The notes beneath the pieces are model-generated. The model had not been told where the DNA came from. It ran no database searches and worked only from the letters and a program-made list of their open reading frames with translations. Shown one piece after another: positions 24,958-35,728 of a stretch of DNA of 64,000 nucleotides. The number at the start of each line of letters is the position of its first letter. The first letter of the stretch is position 1. The stretch comes from Haematococcus lacustris (taxonomy: Eukaryota; Chlorophyta; Chlorophyceae; Chlamydomonadales; Haematococcaceae): positions 7,581,663 through 7,645,662 of the forward strand of contig JASKMD010000025.1 of assembly GCA_030144725.1 (NCBI GenBank), given 5' to 3'. Position numbers and translations under genes: made by a program.

Positions 24958-25395
24958 GTTTGCATTTGAAACTATTCAATGTAGTTTGCATTTGAAACTA
25001 TGCTGTAACTGCTTGCAATTTCACCTTTAGATGAAATCACGGCAGAGAGTTGCTATAAGCACCGTCAACACACCACACAAGTTTCATGCCTTCAGGTTAC
25101 ACATGTGCCATGTGACACCACATCATTTGTGATGTGGAGCTACACCCTGCCAAGATGCACACACTGAATGCATCATGGTGCAACCTACTCTATTGCGTAC
25201 GATCCATGACGAGCAATACAGATATGGTTTCAGCCTAAAAGTCGCCGTGGCTGGACCGGGGGCCGGTTTTGCAGCAGCTCTGCATGGTCGCAGTCGGGTC
25301 CACAATTCATGAGCCTCACGCGTTCATTTTGGTAGCTACGAAGTGCCTATGTTCTCACTGGCATCGTCGGTCGCTCCACTTGCACGGGCCACAAA
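24958..25395 (-). repeat. Right inverted arm
   Basis: Reverse-complement match of 21895-22305, with an extra tandem copy of TGTAGTTTGCATTTGAAAC at its inner edge (24954-25000). Confidence 0.75.
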
Positions 25396-25964
25396 GGTCA
25401 GCAACCGACCGATTCGAAGCTGTGCAATGCGCATGGATATAGTACCGCAATCCGTTGACTGGACAGTTCTACGCTTGGTCCAGATGCTTGGCGGGCCACG
25501 GGGTTAACATCCGTCAGGAAGCTAACAGCAAAGCGCTGAGCCCAGCGGTGAAAGTCTTGGTCAGGCGTTCCCAACTACCTGAAAACCACCCCCCTGTGAT
25601 ACGAAGCCCGTATCTCCGCAGCCACTCAGTGAAAAAAATATGTAAACAGTGCTTTAAGCAGAGGAGACTCAAAGCTACGAGATGGCCGACGCAGCAAAAA
25701 CAATCTCGCTCTCAGCGGTGCTCAGTGCCTGCCCAAAGATCGACATTTGAATCCATGCGGTTTTGCCTCATGCGAGGCGCGCCACACTAGCACGCTTCGC
25801 CACACCGTTGTTGCTGGCACCTGCAACGCGCAGCAGCAGTCGGAACATGATTTGATTTTGGCATGTGGACGCGACGACGGCAGTCGTAACGACTGGATAC
25901 CACTACTAGCATTTGGAGCTGCTGCTGGCGCAAGTGCATTACCGGCTGCTCTACTACGCTAAAC

Positions 25965-26990
25965 AAGGTGCTAGGCTCAGTACGTGGTGTTGTCTCACCT
26001 TGCTTTGCTGCCCTCGACTTGTTAGCTGCAGGTGCCTTACGCTTACGCTTACTGCCATAAGGGTCCTCTTGCTGCTGCTGCTGCTGCATCCGCTGCTGCT
26101 GCTGCTGCTGCTGCTGCCCATCCTCAGGCGGCGGCAGCCGTAGCTCGGCATGGTACACCACATCAATCGCCACTTCCATGCGCGTAGCTTGGTCTGAGCT
26201 GCCAAGAGCAGCGAAGAGGTGGGGCAAGGCCATTTGAGCCTGCACATGATGCTGGTAGTAAGTCCACATAGCAGCACAGTGCTCCTGCAAATAGGTCGCA
26301 AGCTGTTGCTTCTGCTGCTCGCGCTGATCAACTGGCACCAAATGCTGCAGCTGGCTATGCAGACCTGCCAGAAGGGGCAATGTGTCCCAGGTCCCGAGAC
26401 GAGCTAGCACATCCTGGGTGTGGCGGTAGAGCTCAAAAGCGTGCAGGCCGTCATCCTTGCTGGCCCACATGAGCTCGGGCACCAAGAAGCTCTCCCCAAC
26501 CACTGCCACCACGCCGAGCCTGAGCAGCAGGCTGTTGTCCTGGAGCAGCTGGCTAAGGGTGACAGCCCATGGTGGAGACATACCCTTCTGCCGCTCAAGC
26601 AGCTGTGACACAGCATCTCTCGCATGCGCCCAGACGCGCAGCATGGTCACCGTTGAGCTGATGTAGCTGGCCCAGCGTGTGTCACACGGCACTTGGGGCT
26701 TGGCGCCCCATGCTCCCATGCCGAGCGGCACCCAATACTGGGCCAGCAAGCTGGCAATGGATTCAATGGCTGGGCGGATGTCACCACCCAATGCAGCCAG
26801 CCCAGCCAGCAGGGTGTTGTGTATGCCGTGGCTATAGCAGGGCTGCGCCCGAATGCAGCCAGCCTGCCCCTTGCTCTGCAGGAGCTTGCTCATGCGGGTG
26901 ACAACACCACCATATTCACCCATGTTCACGGCTGCACTGTCTGCTGTGATGCTGGTGATGCAGGCACTGTCGAGGCCGTGGAGGAGCAGC
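25965..26990 (-). pseudogene. hAT-like transposase, central region
   Basis: The minus-strand frame from about 26990 reads LDSACITSITADSAAVNMGE then GGVVTRMSKLLQ, like the mid hAT catalytic region with its conserved Asp. CYSHGIHNTLLAGLAALGG follows, then VPCDTRWASYISS, a signature of this transposase group. The C-terminus is Gln-rich (CAG repeat at 26070-26125) and basic (KRKRKAP). The hAT dimerisation segment is absent and the N-terminal BED region is not seen. No flanking TIR/TSD pair was found. Confidence 0.65.
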
Positions 26991-27229
26991 TCTCTTCTTC
27001 ATGGTTAGGGTGGTCTTAATCTCTTCTTCATGGTTAGGCTTAATCTCTTCTTCATGGTTAGGGTGGTCAGGGTGATGGGGGGGTGAAGGATACAGAGATG
27101 GGTGAAGGAGAGGTAGGGGGGAGATGGGTGAAGGAGAGGTAGGGGGGAGGAGGCTGATGGCAGGCTGGGCTGCTGGGAGGAGGGGCTACTGGGGGCTGGG
27201 CTGGGTAGACGAGGTTGGGAGATGGTGGG

Positions 27230-27480
27230 TTAAGTTGTGTTGGTGGTGGCCACGTGGTGGAGTGGTAAGCCAAGCTCAGTCGGCTCCTCGTGCACCTGTA
27301 GCCATCAGCATGTGTACCTTGTAAGGGGTCAATCTCTTCACATACAAAGCCAATGATTGAGTTTCATAGTGCCACGGACGCGTTATTGAGTATGCTATAA
27401 CAAATTCGAGTGAGGCCAGGCTGTTTGTTCAATGGTTGAAAACATAAAGCGGATCATAGCTGGAGGGGGTGACTTGTCCC
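27230..27480 (+). repeat. Dispersed ~250-bp repeat, SINE-like (copy 1)
   Basis: Aligned with 29715-29955. Both contain GTGGCCACGTGG(T/C)GGAGTGGTAAGCC, whose TGG-GGAGTGG core fits a tRNA-type A box. A clear B box was not found, so the SINE assignment is tentative. Confidence 0.5.
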
Positions 27481-27499
27481 TACTGTGCCGCCCACCATT

Positions 27500-27860
27500 A
27501 TAGCGATACCGCGCTGCCACACTCGAATTTGGGTTTCTTCACATCCTCGCCAAGCGGCCTGCACCATCAGGAAGCTCGCGCAGCCATGTTTGCTAGACTT
27601 CGGTGGTGTGCGCCACTGACATGTCGTGCATCGCTAACGGATAGCCAAGGACGTAGCTTACCAGTGTAGCTAACCACGGTCTCTGATTGGGACACATCCG
27701 GGGTTACATGTGGCTGCCCGCATCGAATGACTCCGATGGCAATTCCAATCGGACATTAAACGCGCAATATCGCATTGCAGCAGACGCAGCAAACGTTACA
27801 TCAAATGATGGAGTAGATGGGCTGCAGTTGCATGAAGATTACCAACCCCATGTTGGGAAC
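27500..27860 (+). repeat. Dispersed repeat also forming the loop of the 36.5-39.6 kb inverted repeat
   Basis: Matches 37915-38245 closely (TTCTTCACATCCTCGCCAAG, CGGCCTGCACCATCAGG, ATGGAGTAGATGGG). Ends with TGCATGAAGATTACCAACCC. Confidence 0.8.
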
Positions 27861-28045
27861 GCCTGACTCTTGGATGCTGGGCCTGTACGTGAAACTTTCA
27901 AATTCCCTCAGGTCGTGTCACAGCTGACTCACAGTTGAGGTGAAGGGCGCAAGGTAGGTAGGTATTGTACGGGCATTCGGAAGGCTTTGGGTCACAGCGT
28001 TGAGCCTGCAGTGACAGGGTATGCTTTGCTATGTTTCGTGCGTAG

Positions 28046-28170
28046 GTGCGGTGGGGTCGTACGCGGACCTCGTGGCCAACGTGTTGTTGGCAGAACAACG
28101 CCGGGCGTTAGAAGGCGCCTTCCTGGTGGATGCCGGAGATCCTGACATCTTGGATCCAGATCGAGATTGA
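28046..28170 (+). CDS. Terminal exon of an unidentified protein (copy 2 of 3)
   Basis: After a CGTAG acceptor the frame reads VGSYADLVANVLLAEQRRAL, then EGAFLVDAGDPDILDPDRD and a stop. It is acidic at the C-terminus and clearly protein-like. Copies exist at 56535-56411 (minus) and, truncated, at 7808-7843. Upstream exons are not recognised. Confidence 0.5.
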
Positions 28171-28390
28171 GCAAGTCGCCATTGTTGGGCACACGTGCTT
28201 GCAGATGGCGCACGACGATGGTTGCCGTAGTTAAGAGCGGTGGTAAAGACTGCGCTACTCTTGGCTGCTTTGCCAGCAATAGCGTACAATATTGGGGCTG
28301 CCATGGGCCCACTGCAATTGAAATTGAACAACGTTTACCTATTTGTTTCTGAAGGTTGATGCAACATCTAGCAATAAATCAAAACTATCC

Positions 28391-28463
28391 GGGGCTTTAG
28401 CTCACATGGTAGAGCGCCCGCTTAGCATGCGGGAGGTAGGGGGATCGATACCCTCAAGCTCCA
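28391..28463 (+). tRNA. tRNA-Ala (AGC)
   Basis: 73 nt. The acceptor GGGGCTT pairs with AAGCTCC and includes a G3:U70 wobble, the alanine identity element. The D arm is AGCTCACATGGTAGAGC. The anticodon stem CCCGC/GCGGG encloses TTAGCAT with anticodon AGC. The T arm is GGGGG-ATCGATA-CCCTC, and the discriminator base is A. It has no intron. It sits inside a duplicated unit with a second copy at 56135-56207 (minus). Confidence 0.93.
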
Positions 28464-29039
28464 TTTGGCAGACATAAGTTATTGATTGCTCCACTCCTTG
28501 CAGACCACCTCCAGGAGGGTGGACATGTGCTTGACAGCTGTCTCGAGATGAGAGCCGACATGGTGCTTAATGCAGGGCTATAACGTCTGTGCCATGCTTG
28601 TGGAAGCTCATGGCATGCTGACTGTCTGTGGCATTGGCTGCAACAGGTGCCGCTGGCATTGTGGCACACTGTTGGTAGGGCTGTGATGTCATCCTCATCA
28701 TTGCATGGCAACGCATATTGCCGTTGCTGCAACACCTTCACTCATTAGTTACAACATGCCACGGTTTATGCACGCTTTTCATCTGCCTCCTAGAGACGGC
28801 TAACGCAGAAGACATCTCACCTAGGTTGCGGATGCATGCAGCATGGTCAGTCCTCTGCAGCGGTTGCTGTTGCAATAGAGCATGCTGAAAGGACTGTTGG
28901 ACCACGTTGCTGACAAGAGTAGGGGCTAGGCGGCTGTGTTGGCTGCCATCCCACAACAAGCTATTGGCTGAGCTCAACATGACCTGGCATGACATTAGGG
29001 TTAGCAGCACCTGTTGTGGGATGGCAGCCAACACAGCCG

Positions 29040-29400
29040 CCATCTGTTCTCCCCAATGCGCTGCATGTTCAGCGCTGCATTGCAGTCCCGGTCCAGCCAC
29101 CTGCCTGGTTGTGGCGCTGGCTTGGCTTTGGCAGCCTTGCCCTTGCCCTTGCCTTTGCCCTTGGTGGGCTGGGTGGGCTCAGCTGCCTGCTCAGCTTTGG
29201 TGCGCTTGCTGCGCTTGGCTGGCGGGGGGATGCTGGGCCCAGGCTCTGAGGCTGCTGGCTGTGTGGCTTCCTGGCTGCTGCGTGAGGCCTGTTGGGGCTT
29301 GCGTGGGGCCACTACCGGGGACCACATCGTGCCCCGCACCGGTTGGTCACGCTGTTGGCTGTGCAGTCCGGGTAGAGTGTGGCAGGCCTGACAAGCGCTA
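29040..29400 (-). pseudogene. Fanzor/TnpB-like C-terminal relic (copy A)
   Basis: Minus-strand frame: CQACHTLPGLHSQQRDQPV, VRGTMWSPVV (zinc-region equivalent), then a Pro/Ala-rich insert with the basic KRSKRTKAE stretch (nuclear-localisation-like). It ends in GRWLDRDCNAALNMQRIGE. The DRDxNAAxN motif is the RuvC-III signature of TnpB and its eukaryotic relatives, the Fanzor proteins. Homology is lost at 29040. Zinc-ligand cysteines are largely replaced (MWSP). The upstream RuvC-I/II and N-terminal domains are missing, so it is not functional. Confidence 0.6.
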
Positions 29401-29497
29401 GACCTCCCCCTGTACCCGGAGGGCTGTTTGCTCTGTGTGAGCGTGTGTTGCCCTAGACAGTGTGACGGTGGCCCTGCCACTGGTGCTGTAATGCCCC

Positions 29498-29581
29498 TCT
29501 CTCTTAGCTCACATGGTAGAGCGCCCGCTTAGGACAGGCAAAAGGGTGGACAGGTGCTTGGATCTATACCCTCAAGCTCCA
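29498..29581 (+). pseudogene. tRNA-Ala pseudogene
   Basis: Matches the tRNA at 28391 in the D arm, the 5' half of the anticodon stem (GCGCCCGCTTAG) and the 3' part (ATACCCTCAAGCTCCA). A foreign segment of about 27 nt replaces the anticodon, 3' stem and variable loop, and the acceptor 5' strand is changed to CTCTCTC. It cannot fold as a tRNA. Confidence 0.85.
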
Positions 29582-29714
29582 TTTCAACTCAGGTTAAACT
29601 CTGTGGCTTTATTTCTGCCTGTCCTCATCTCTCATGCGGTCCACCTTCGGGAGGGCAGACATGTGCTAGACAGCTTGCCAATGTCTTCTTTGTTTCAAGA
29701 AAAGAGCCGACACG

Positions 29715-29955
29715 GATGGTGGGTTAAGCTGTGTTGGTGGTGGCCACGTGGCGGAGTGGTAAGCCAAGCTAAGTCGGCTCCTCGTGCACCTGTGGCCATC
29801 AGCATGTGTACCTTGTAAGCGGTCCATCTTTTCACTTATAAACCCAATGATCAAGTCGCATAGTGCCACGGACGCGTTAATGAGTATGCTATAACAAATC
29901 CGCTGTTTGATCAATGGTGCAAACATAAAGCGGATCATAGCTGGAGGGGGTGACT
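29715..29955 (+). repeat. Dispersed ~250-bp repeat, SINE-like (copy 2)
   Basis: Partner of 27230-27480; both end in AAAGCGGATCATAGCTGG. Confidence 0.5.
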
Positions 29956-30481
29956 AGTGTGCCGCCCACTGTGCCGCCCACCGCCTACTGTGCCGCCCAC
30001 CATTACAGCGCTGCCACTCAGGTGTCCCCAACTAACAGAAAACCGACCCCTGGTAATCAAAACGACGCCGCGTCCCAGCCACGTGGTCTCTAATTATGCT
30101 ACGCACATCCCCGGATAGAGCAATCTGTTAGCTACTGGGTGAAGCGTTTTTTTTTAATTCCCGCGCACTGTGCTGAGAGTCAGGTCCCACAAGGTCTGTT
30201 TGGCAAAGTGTACCGTGAGCCATTTGATGCCGCGCTTACACAGCCGTGATCAGCGAGCCTTCCCGATATGCCTACTGCATCAAAGGGCCTGCACGGCCAG
30301 GGCGCCCACCAGTGTCGACAAGTGTCCAGGTGGCAAGGTTAATGTATATGGATGCGGCGTTCTCTCTAACGCGGGTGCCAGTAGGTACGGTCTACAACAG
30401 CGCTTGCGCGAGGGCCGGCGGTTATGTTCGGTAACGGGGTGGCTCGCATCTCGCATCGGGCTGTCGCAGCTCGCTCGCAAC

Positions 30482-30739
30482 ATGTCTAAGCGTTGCAATG
30501 GCCCTCCTGCTCCACCACATCAAAGCATATACTATGAACTGCAGGCAGCATGTCCGAAGGAATTGTTTTTTTCTGGTCTCTCCTTCGACGACATTATCGA
30601 GAGGGCTGATAAGTGCCTTGAGAATAGGTCGGAGCAGCAGAAAAAGGAAGCATTTGCAGCTCAGGCTGCACATGTGGCAAGGTTCAGCCAGGAAATCGCG
30701 TCATTTCTGCAGCCTTCACAAGGGAACCATGACAAATGA
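30482..30739 (+). CDS. Hypothetical small protein MSKRCNGPP...
   Basis: Open for 85 codons: MSKRCNGPPAPPHQSIYYEL, then CPKELFFSGLSFDDIIERAD, a charged helix (ENRSEQQKKEAFAAQ) and a stop at 30737. The frame extends upstream without recognisable content. Composition is protein-like. The neighbouring DNA near 30173-30198 matches the target of the 32-36 kb element, so this may be the remains of another dispersed element. Confidence 0.35.
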   Translation: MSKRCNGPPAPPHQSIYYELQAACPKELFFSGLSFDDIIERADKCLENRSEQQKKEAFAAQAAHVARFSQEIASFLQPSQGNHDK

Positions 30740-31139
30740 AGATGGTGTGAGTCAGGTCAGTGGGTCTAGTAGGGGATAGGCATGCGCTGTGGACAGCTGC
30801 TGTCCAGTAGCCAGCTGACTTGAAGCAGTCAATCAGCTTTGCGCACGGCTTTGATGCTCAGCGTCATGGCTCTCCAGGTGGACAGACCCAAGGCAGCAAT
30901 GGAATGCTGACCCTGGATGGACTGACTGTGGCGCAGGAGGGGGCAAGCTGCTGCTGGCGCATACGGCTGGGTAGTTTGGTGACGCGGAGCAGCCAGCAGC
31001 CTTGCTGGCAGCCTCTGGACCCTGGATGGGAGGAGTGGAGGGAGAGGCAGAGGCTGATCCCTGGCTAAGGGAGGAGGGTAGGAATGGAGTGCTGGGAGGT
31101 GGTGGTAGCAAGGGCAGAGGGGGTAGAGGGAGCAGGGAA

Positions 31140-31395
31140 CAGCAAGGTCCGCTGAAGCCTTACCATGAACCGGTTTGCGATGAAGCCGTGCGGGTCCACG
31201 GGGCAAGGCCAGCGGCAACCCGAGCTGCCATTGTCGCCGACCCATTCTTACTACGCTTAGTGCGGGGTGCCATCGCTATCAATGGCCGCCAGTCTGCATC
31301 ATTTGCGCCGCTGATGGACGCTGGTGGTAGCTTGGAGGAACCAGAACGACCTCTAGTACTTTCGCAGCCTGGTGAGCGCGAGATGATGGGGTAAT
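31140..31395 (+). CDS. Hypothetical fragment
   Basis: Reads KPYHEPVCDEAVRVHGARPA then AIVADPFLLRLVRGAIAING to a stop at 31392. Upstream is G-rich repeat. No family was recognised. Confidence 0.3.
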
Positions 31396-32026
31396 TTAGA
31401 CATGAGCATGGTAGGTATGTCTAAGTGTATCTATGGGTGCTAACCTAAAGGATACGCTACCAATAGTTGCAGAAGTTCTCGGGGCACACCGCTTGCATCT
31501 CAACATGAGGTCAGCACGGCGTTTGATGCACTTCCCGCCTAGAAATTAGGTTTCAACTCACTGGAATTTCATTAGCCTCCCAACCCGTGCAGGGCAGATG
31601 TATTACACTGCAATAGCTTCCCGTGGGAGCTATGAGTATACGTCAACGCTAGGGCGCAGAAACTAGACGGATGCGCAGCAGCAACAAGCAGCAAATCGAT
31701 CTCAAAAACAGCACTGCATATTTGCATGCCGGCACCCCATCACGGCACCCCGACCGCCCGACTAGTGGCCGCTCTACCTCGCTCGTCGCTGCGGCGTTAT
31801 TGTATGCACGTGCACTACCGTTAGGGTGCAAGGAGTCACTGGTGCCAGGATACCGCGGAGGGGGGCAAAGTTGACTTTAGCCCGTCCCTCGCAGGCCAAG
31901 CTGCGGAGCTGCACGCCGCAGCGGGGCGTTGCGGTTTGACCTCTTGGAGTGGAGTATACGCGACAAAAAGTGACGGTACATTTTATCGAGCCATTTTACC
32001 TGACCTTGTGCAATCAACCCTCCCGG

Positions 32027-32236
32027 TTACTCCTTGCCGATTTTCGGCAATATTATTGGTACCAAAAACGGCAAGCCCCCGCAAGCACCCCGTCTGTAGT
32101 GTTTGTCCACGCTATAGGCCTGTAGGTACGGCATCGCAGGCAAGAGCGGCGTTGAGCATACAGGTGAGCCAGCCACATTTATTGGTACACTTTTAGGCTG
32201 GCCGCACCCGATGCTCAGCTCCCTAATGTAGGCCAT
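32027..32236 (-). CDS. 69-codon ORF in the left arm
   Basis: MAYIRELSIGCGQPKSVPIN through ILPKIGKE and a stop. It is duplicated exactly at 35946-36155 because it lies in the inverted arms. It may be meaningless or a terminal exon. Confidence 0.25.
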   Translation of the reverse strand: MAYIRELSIGCGQPKSVPINVAGSPVCSTPLLPAMPYLQAYSVDKHYRRGACGGLPFLVPIILPKIGKE

Positions 32237-32479
32237 CCCAATGTCCGTGCTCGCTGCTAGTGTCGACCGCGGTTACAATCTGCGCGTTGCAGGCGAATGT
32301 CCTGCATCGCGGCCTCTGTGCCCTCCTGGTAGGTGAGGCCTTCTGGCCTCTATTGCCTTGTGGCCTCTATCGGACTCAGGCATGCCTGCAGGTGAAGGAT
32401 GACACTAGCAATTCGCGCCTTGCATTAACCTTGCCATAACTCTGTTGTAGTGTGCCTGTATATGCAGGCCATCCACAAT

Positions 32480-33150
32480 CCAGCCCCACCCCTCGCTGAC
32501 CCAGGCCAGCCCTGCCTCACCCCCTCCCAGCCATACCCCACCCTCTCCCAGCCCTGCCCCACCCCCTCGCAGCCTTGCGCTGCCCCTCGCCGTTCCAGCC
32601 CAGCCCTGCCCCACCCCCTCCCAGCCTTCCACTGCCCCTCCCCTCCCTGCACAGCCCTGCCCCACCCACTTCCAGCCCTGCCCCACCCCCTCCCAGCCTT
32701 GCGCTGCCCCTCCCCTCCCTGCCCAGCCCTGCCCCACCCCCTCCCAGCCCTGCCCCACCCCCTCCCAGCCCTGCCCCACCCCCTCCCAGCCCTGCCCCAC
32801 CCCCTCCCAGCCTTGCGTTCCGTTGCCCCTCCCCTCCCTGCCCCTCCCTGCCCCACCCCTCCCAGCCCTGCCCCACCCCTCCCAGCCTTGCGCTGCCCCT
32901 CCCCTCCCTGCCCTTCCCTGCCCCACCCCCTCCCAGCCCTGCCCCACCCCCTCCCAGCCCTGCCCCACGCCCTCCCAGCCTTGCGTTGCCCCTCCACTCC
33001 CTGCCCAGCCCCATCCCAACCCCACCCCCTCTCAGCCCTGCCCCACCCCCTCCCTGCCCTGCCCCACCCCCTCCCTGCCCTGCCCCACCCCCTCCCAGCC
33101 CTGCCCCACCCCATCCCAGCCTTGCGTTGCCCCTGCCCTGCCCTGTCCTG
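32480..33150. repeat. CCCAGCCCTGCCCCACCCCCT minisatellite
   Basis: About 20-22-bp units. It is the reverse strand of the G-rich minisatellite at 15.1-15.7 and 34.9-35.2 kb. Confidence 0.9.
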
Positions 33151-33433
33151 CCTGTAGGTGTGTGGCAGTGCCGGCTGCAGGTAGCAGCAGGCTGCAGGTG
33201 TGCTGCAGTGCATGAGCAGCAGATGCAGGCTGTAGTGCATGAGCAGCTGTGCAAGGACAGCAGCAGCAGTGTATGAGCAGCAGCAGCAGGCTGTCGGTAT
33301 GTGGCAGTGCAGGCTGCAGGTAGCAGCAAGGCTGCAGGTGTGCTTCAGTGCATGAGCAGCAGCAGCAACACCAGGCTAAAGTGCATGTGCTGCAGTGCAT
33401 TGGCAGTGGCAGCAGCAACAGGCTATAATGCGT

Positions 33434-33817
33434 GACCAGCAGTGCAAGGACAGCAACATGCGCGGTTTGTGTCTGGTTGCATGCACAAAGCTGGAGTGGC
33501 AACCCAACACTGCTGCGACAGGGAAACTCATTCCAAGGCATATATCTGGCATGGTCTGCAGTGGTCTTGGTAGCTCCATGCAAATAAAGGCATGCAATTT
33601 GCGGTTGTTCATATGGACACCACGCTGGTTGTGTAAGACGGTTTCCCCGGTGATGGGCTATTGCAACTCGAACATCAAGGTCTACAATAGACCTAGCGTC
33701 CTTGACCGTGCCAGTTGCAGCGTCGATGTAATACCGCATGGTGCCATATGGTTGGACTTGGTGCGGATCACTGCCAGGCCTGCACTTGCTAAGCATCACC
33801 GTGATGCATACATGCAA
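33434..33817 (-). CDS. Coding-like segment in the element interior
   Basis: The frame reads MRYYIDAATGTVKDARSIVD, LDVRVAIAHHRGN, and CLYLHGATKTTADHARYMPW before entering the CTG-rich repeat. It is balanced in composition and not low-complexity. No family was recognised. It may be a remnant of the element's protein. Confidence 0.35.
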
Positions 33818-33829
33818 GGGGGTATGTAG

Positions 33830-34720
33830 CAGGTGACTACCACGTTTGCAGCATTAGCGCATCACCGCGTGGTGGTCTTGTCCATACAAGGGGCATGTGG
33901 CGCACCACACCCTAGCATGTGGCTGGATGTGGTGAGCCTCCACTTCAGGTACCATCCGTGGTCTAGCTAGCTGTGACACATCGGGTGTGGATCACTGCCA
34001 GGCTTGCACTTGCTTAGCATGATCGTGATGCATACATGCAAAAGGGGTATATAACAGGTGGCTACCATGTTTGCAGCATTAGCGTATCACCGCGTGGTGG
34101 TGTTGTCCATACAAGGGGCGTAGGTATCATGTGTGAAGAGGATACACGGCTAATTACCACCACCGGTTTCTTCATTACATCTTGACCATTCACAACTTAC
34201 AAATCACGTTGTGTGGCATGGAACTGAACGGAAGCTCAGGACAACCTTTGTAAAAGCTTTTGTACCATGCAACATTCTTCTTAGATGGTCTCTGACTGCA
34301 CTGATGGTCTCTGACTGATGGGCACTGACTGGGCACTGATGGGCTCTGACTGCCACACACCTACAGCCTGCTGCTGCTGTCCATGCACTGCTTATGCACT
34401 ACAGCCTGCTGCTCTTGCTGCTGCTCATGCACCACAACCCACCTACAACCTGCTGCTGCTGCTCATGCACTGCAGCACATGCACTGCAGCCTCCTGCTGC
34501 TGCTCATGCATTGCAGCACACCTACAGCCTGCTGCTACCTGCACTGCCACACACCTACAGCCTGCTGCTGCCCATGCACTGCTGCTCATGCACTACAGCC
34601 TGCTGCTGTTGCTGCTCATGCACTACAGCACATGCACTGCAGCCTACTGCTGCTGCTCATGCACTGCAGCACACCTACAGCCTGCTGTTACCTGCAGCCT
34701 GCACTGCCACACACCTACAT
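33830..34720 (+). repeat. Dispersed repeat shared with 14.27-14.99 kb
   Basis: Same order of landmarks as at 14.3 kb, then TGCTGCTCATGCACTGCAGC units. Confidence 0.8.
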
Positions 34721-34734
34721 GCAGGGCAAGGCAG

Positions 34735-34840
34735 GACAAGGCAGGGCAGGGTAGGGTAGGGTAGGGTAGGGTAGGGTAGGGCAGGGCAGGGTAGGGCAGG
34801 GTAGAACAGGGCAGGGCAGGGTAGGGCAGGTCTGGATTGG
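34735..34840. repeat. (GGGTA)/(GGGCA) pentanucleotide tract
   Basis: Runs of GGGTAGGGTAGGG and GGGCAGGG. Confidence 0.9.
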
Positions 34841-34861
34841 TCATGTCATGTCATGGGCAGC

Positions 34862-35200
34862 GCAAGGCTGGGAAGGGGTGGGGCAGGGCTGGGAGGGGGC
34901 AGGGCTGGGAGGGGGTGGGGCAGGGCAGGGAGGGGGTGGGGTAGGGCTGGGAGGGGGTGGGGCCGGGCTGGGAGGGGGCAGGGCTGGGAGGGGGTGGGGC
35001 AGGGCTGGGAGGGGGTGGGGCAGGGCTGGGAGGGGGTGGGGTAGGGCAGGGAGGGGGTGGGGTAGGGCTGGGAGGGGGTGGGGCCGGGCTGGGAGGGGGC
35101 AGGGCTGGGAGGGGGTGGGGCAGGGCTGGGAGGGGGTGGGGCAGGGCTGGGAAGGGGTGGGGCAGGGTTGGCCTGGGGCGGCGAGGGGCAACGCAAGGCT
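34862..35200. repeat. GGGAGGGGGTGGGGCAGGGCT minisatellite
   Basis: Same family as 15.1 kb. All overlapping ORFs are artefacts. Confidence 0.9.
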
Positions 35201-35648
35201 GGAAGCTGGCTTGGCCTCTGTGGTGAGCTGGGGTAGCAACCAGCAATGATGAAATCAGGCATGACTTGTTGCTCACAGTATGTGCACCACCAGCAAGGGG
35301 TTTAGACAAGAACGCGGTAGTTCATGTTCACATACTCAGCAGGCAGTGAGTCTCTTGGCTGCAGGCTCTCCTGCTGACAAGAACCTGCCACACCACAGCA
35401 TGCGTGGCTGGACCAAGCAGCATCCACTGAAGACTGGAGGCTGCTTTGCATGCGCTTGTGGGAGTAGCACTCCTCCATCTGTGGTGCATTGCTGATGTAC
35501 GAGCGCCGCATGCACTTGTTCAACGCGGTCCAGTGCTGATCCTCCACCCTCTTCCTTTCACTCCAGTCTCTGCTTTGCTTTCCTCCAGCTCTGCTCCATT
35601 GCTGCTGCTCTTCCTGCTGCTGCTCCTCTTCTTGCTGCTGGTCTTGCT

Positions 35649-35728
35649 TCTCCATGCTTCTCCATGCTTCTCCATGCTTCTCCATGCTTCTCCATGCTTC
35701 TCCATGCTTCTCCATGCTTCTCCATGCT
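35649..35728. repeat. 10-bp TTCTCCATGC tandem repeat
   Basis: About eight perfect copies. Confidence 0.95.

Larger units (their letters stand above)
21895..25395. mobile_element. Element with ~430-bp inverted arms carrying a zinc-motif gene relic
   Basis: The segment 21895-22305 is inverted, with scattered differences, at about 24958-25395. Shared landmarks include GTGTCACATGGCACATGTG, CTTGTGTGGTGTGTTGAC and CATAGTTTCAAATGCAAAC. Outer ends and target duplication are unclear. The hAT element 22331-24312 is inserted inside it. Its own content is the decayed zinc-motif frame at 24345-24700. Confidence 0.6.
27930..29480. repeat. Segmental unit duplicated inverted at 54.7-56.65 kb
   Basis: Plus-strand order: terminal exon (28046-28170), tRNA-Ala (28391-28463), a conserved spacer (28490-28750), then a minus-strand Fanzor-like relic (29040-29400). 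The unit at 56650-54700 has the same order in reverse. Confidence 0.75.

Noticed and set aside
32405..33329. Minus-strand [15 protein letters not shown] ORFs of 200-270 codons and their plus-strand PPLPALP mirrors
   Set aside because: G-rich minisatellite artefacts, as also at 15.1-15.7, 34.9-35.2 and 38.8-39.3 kb.
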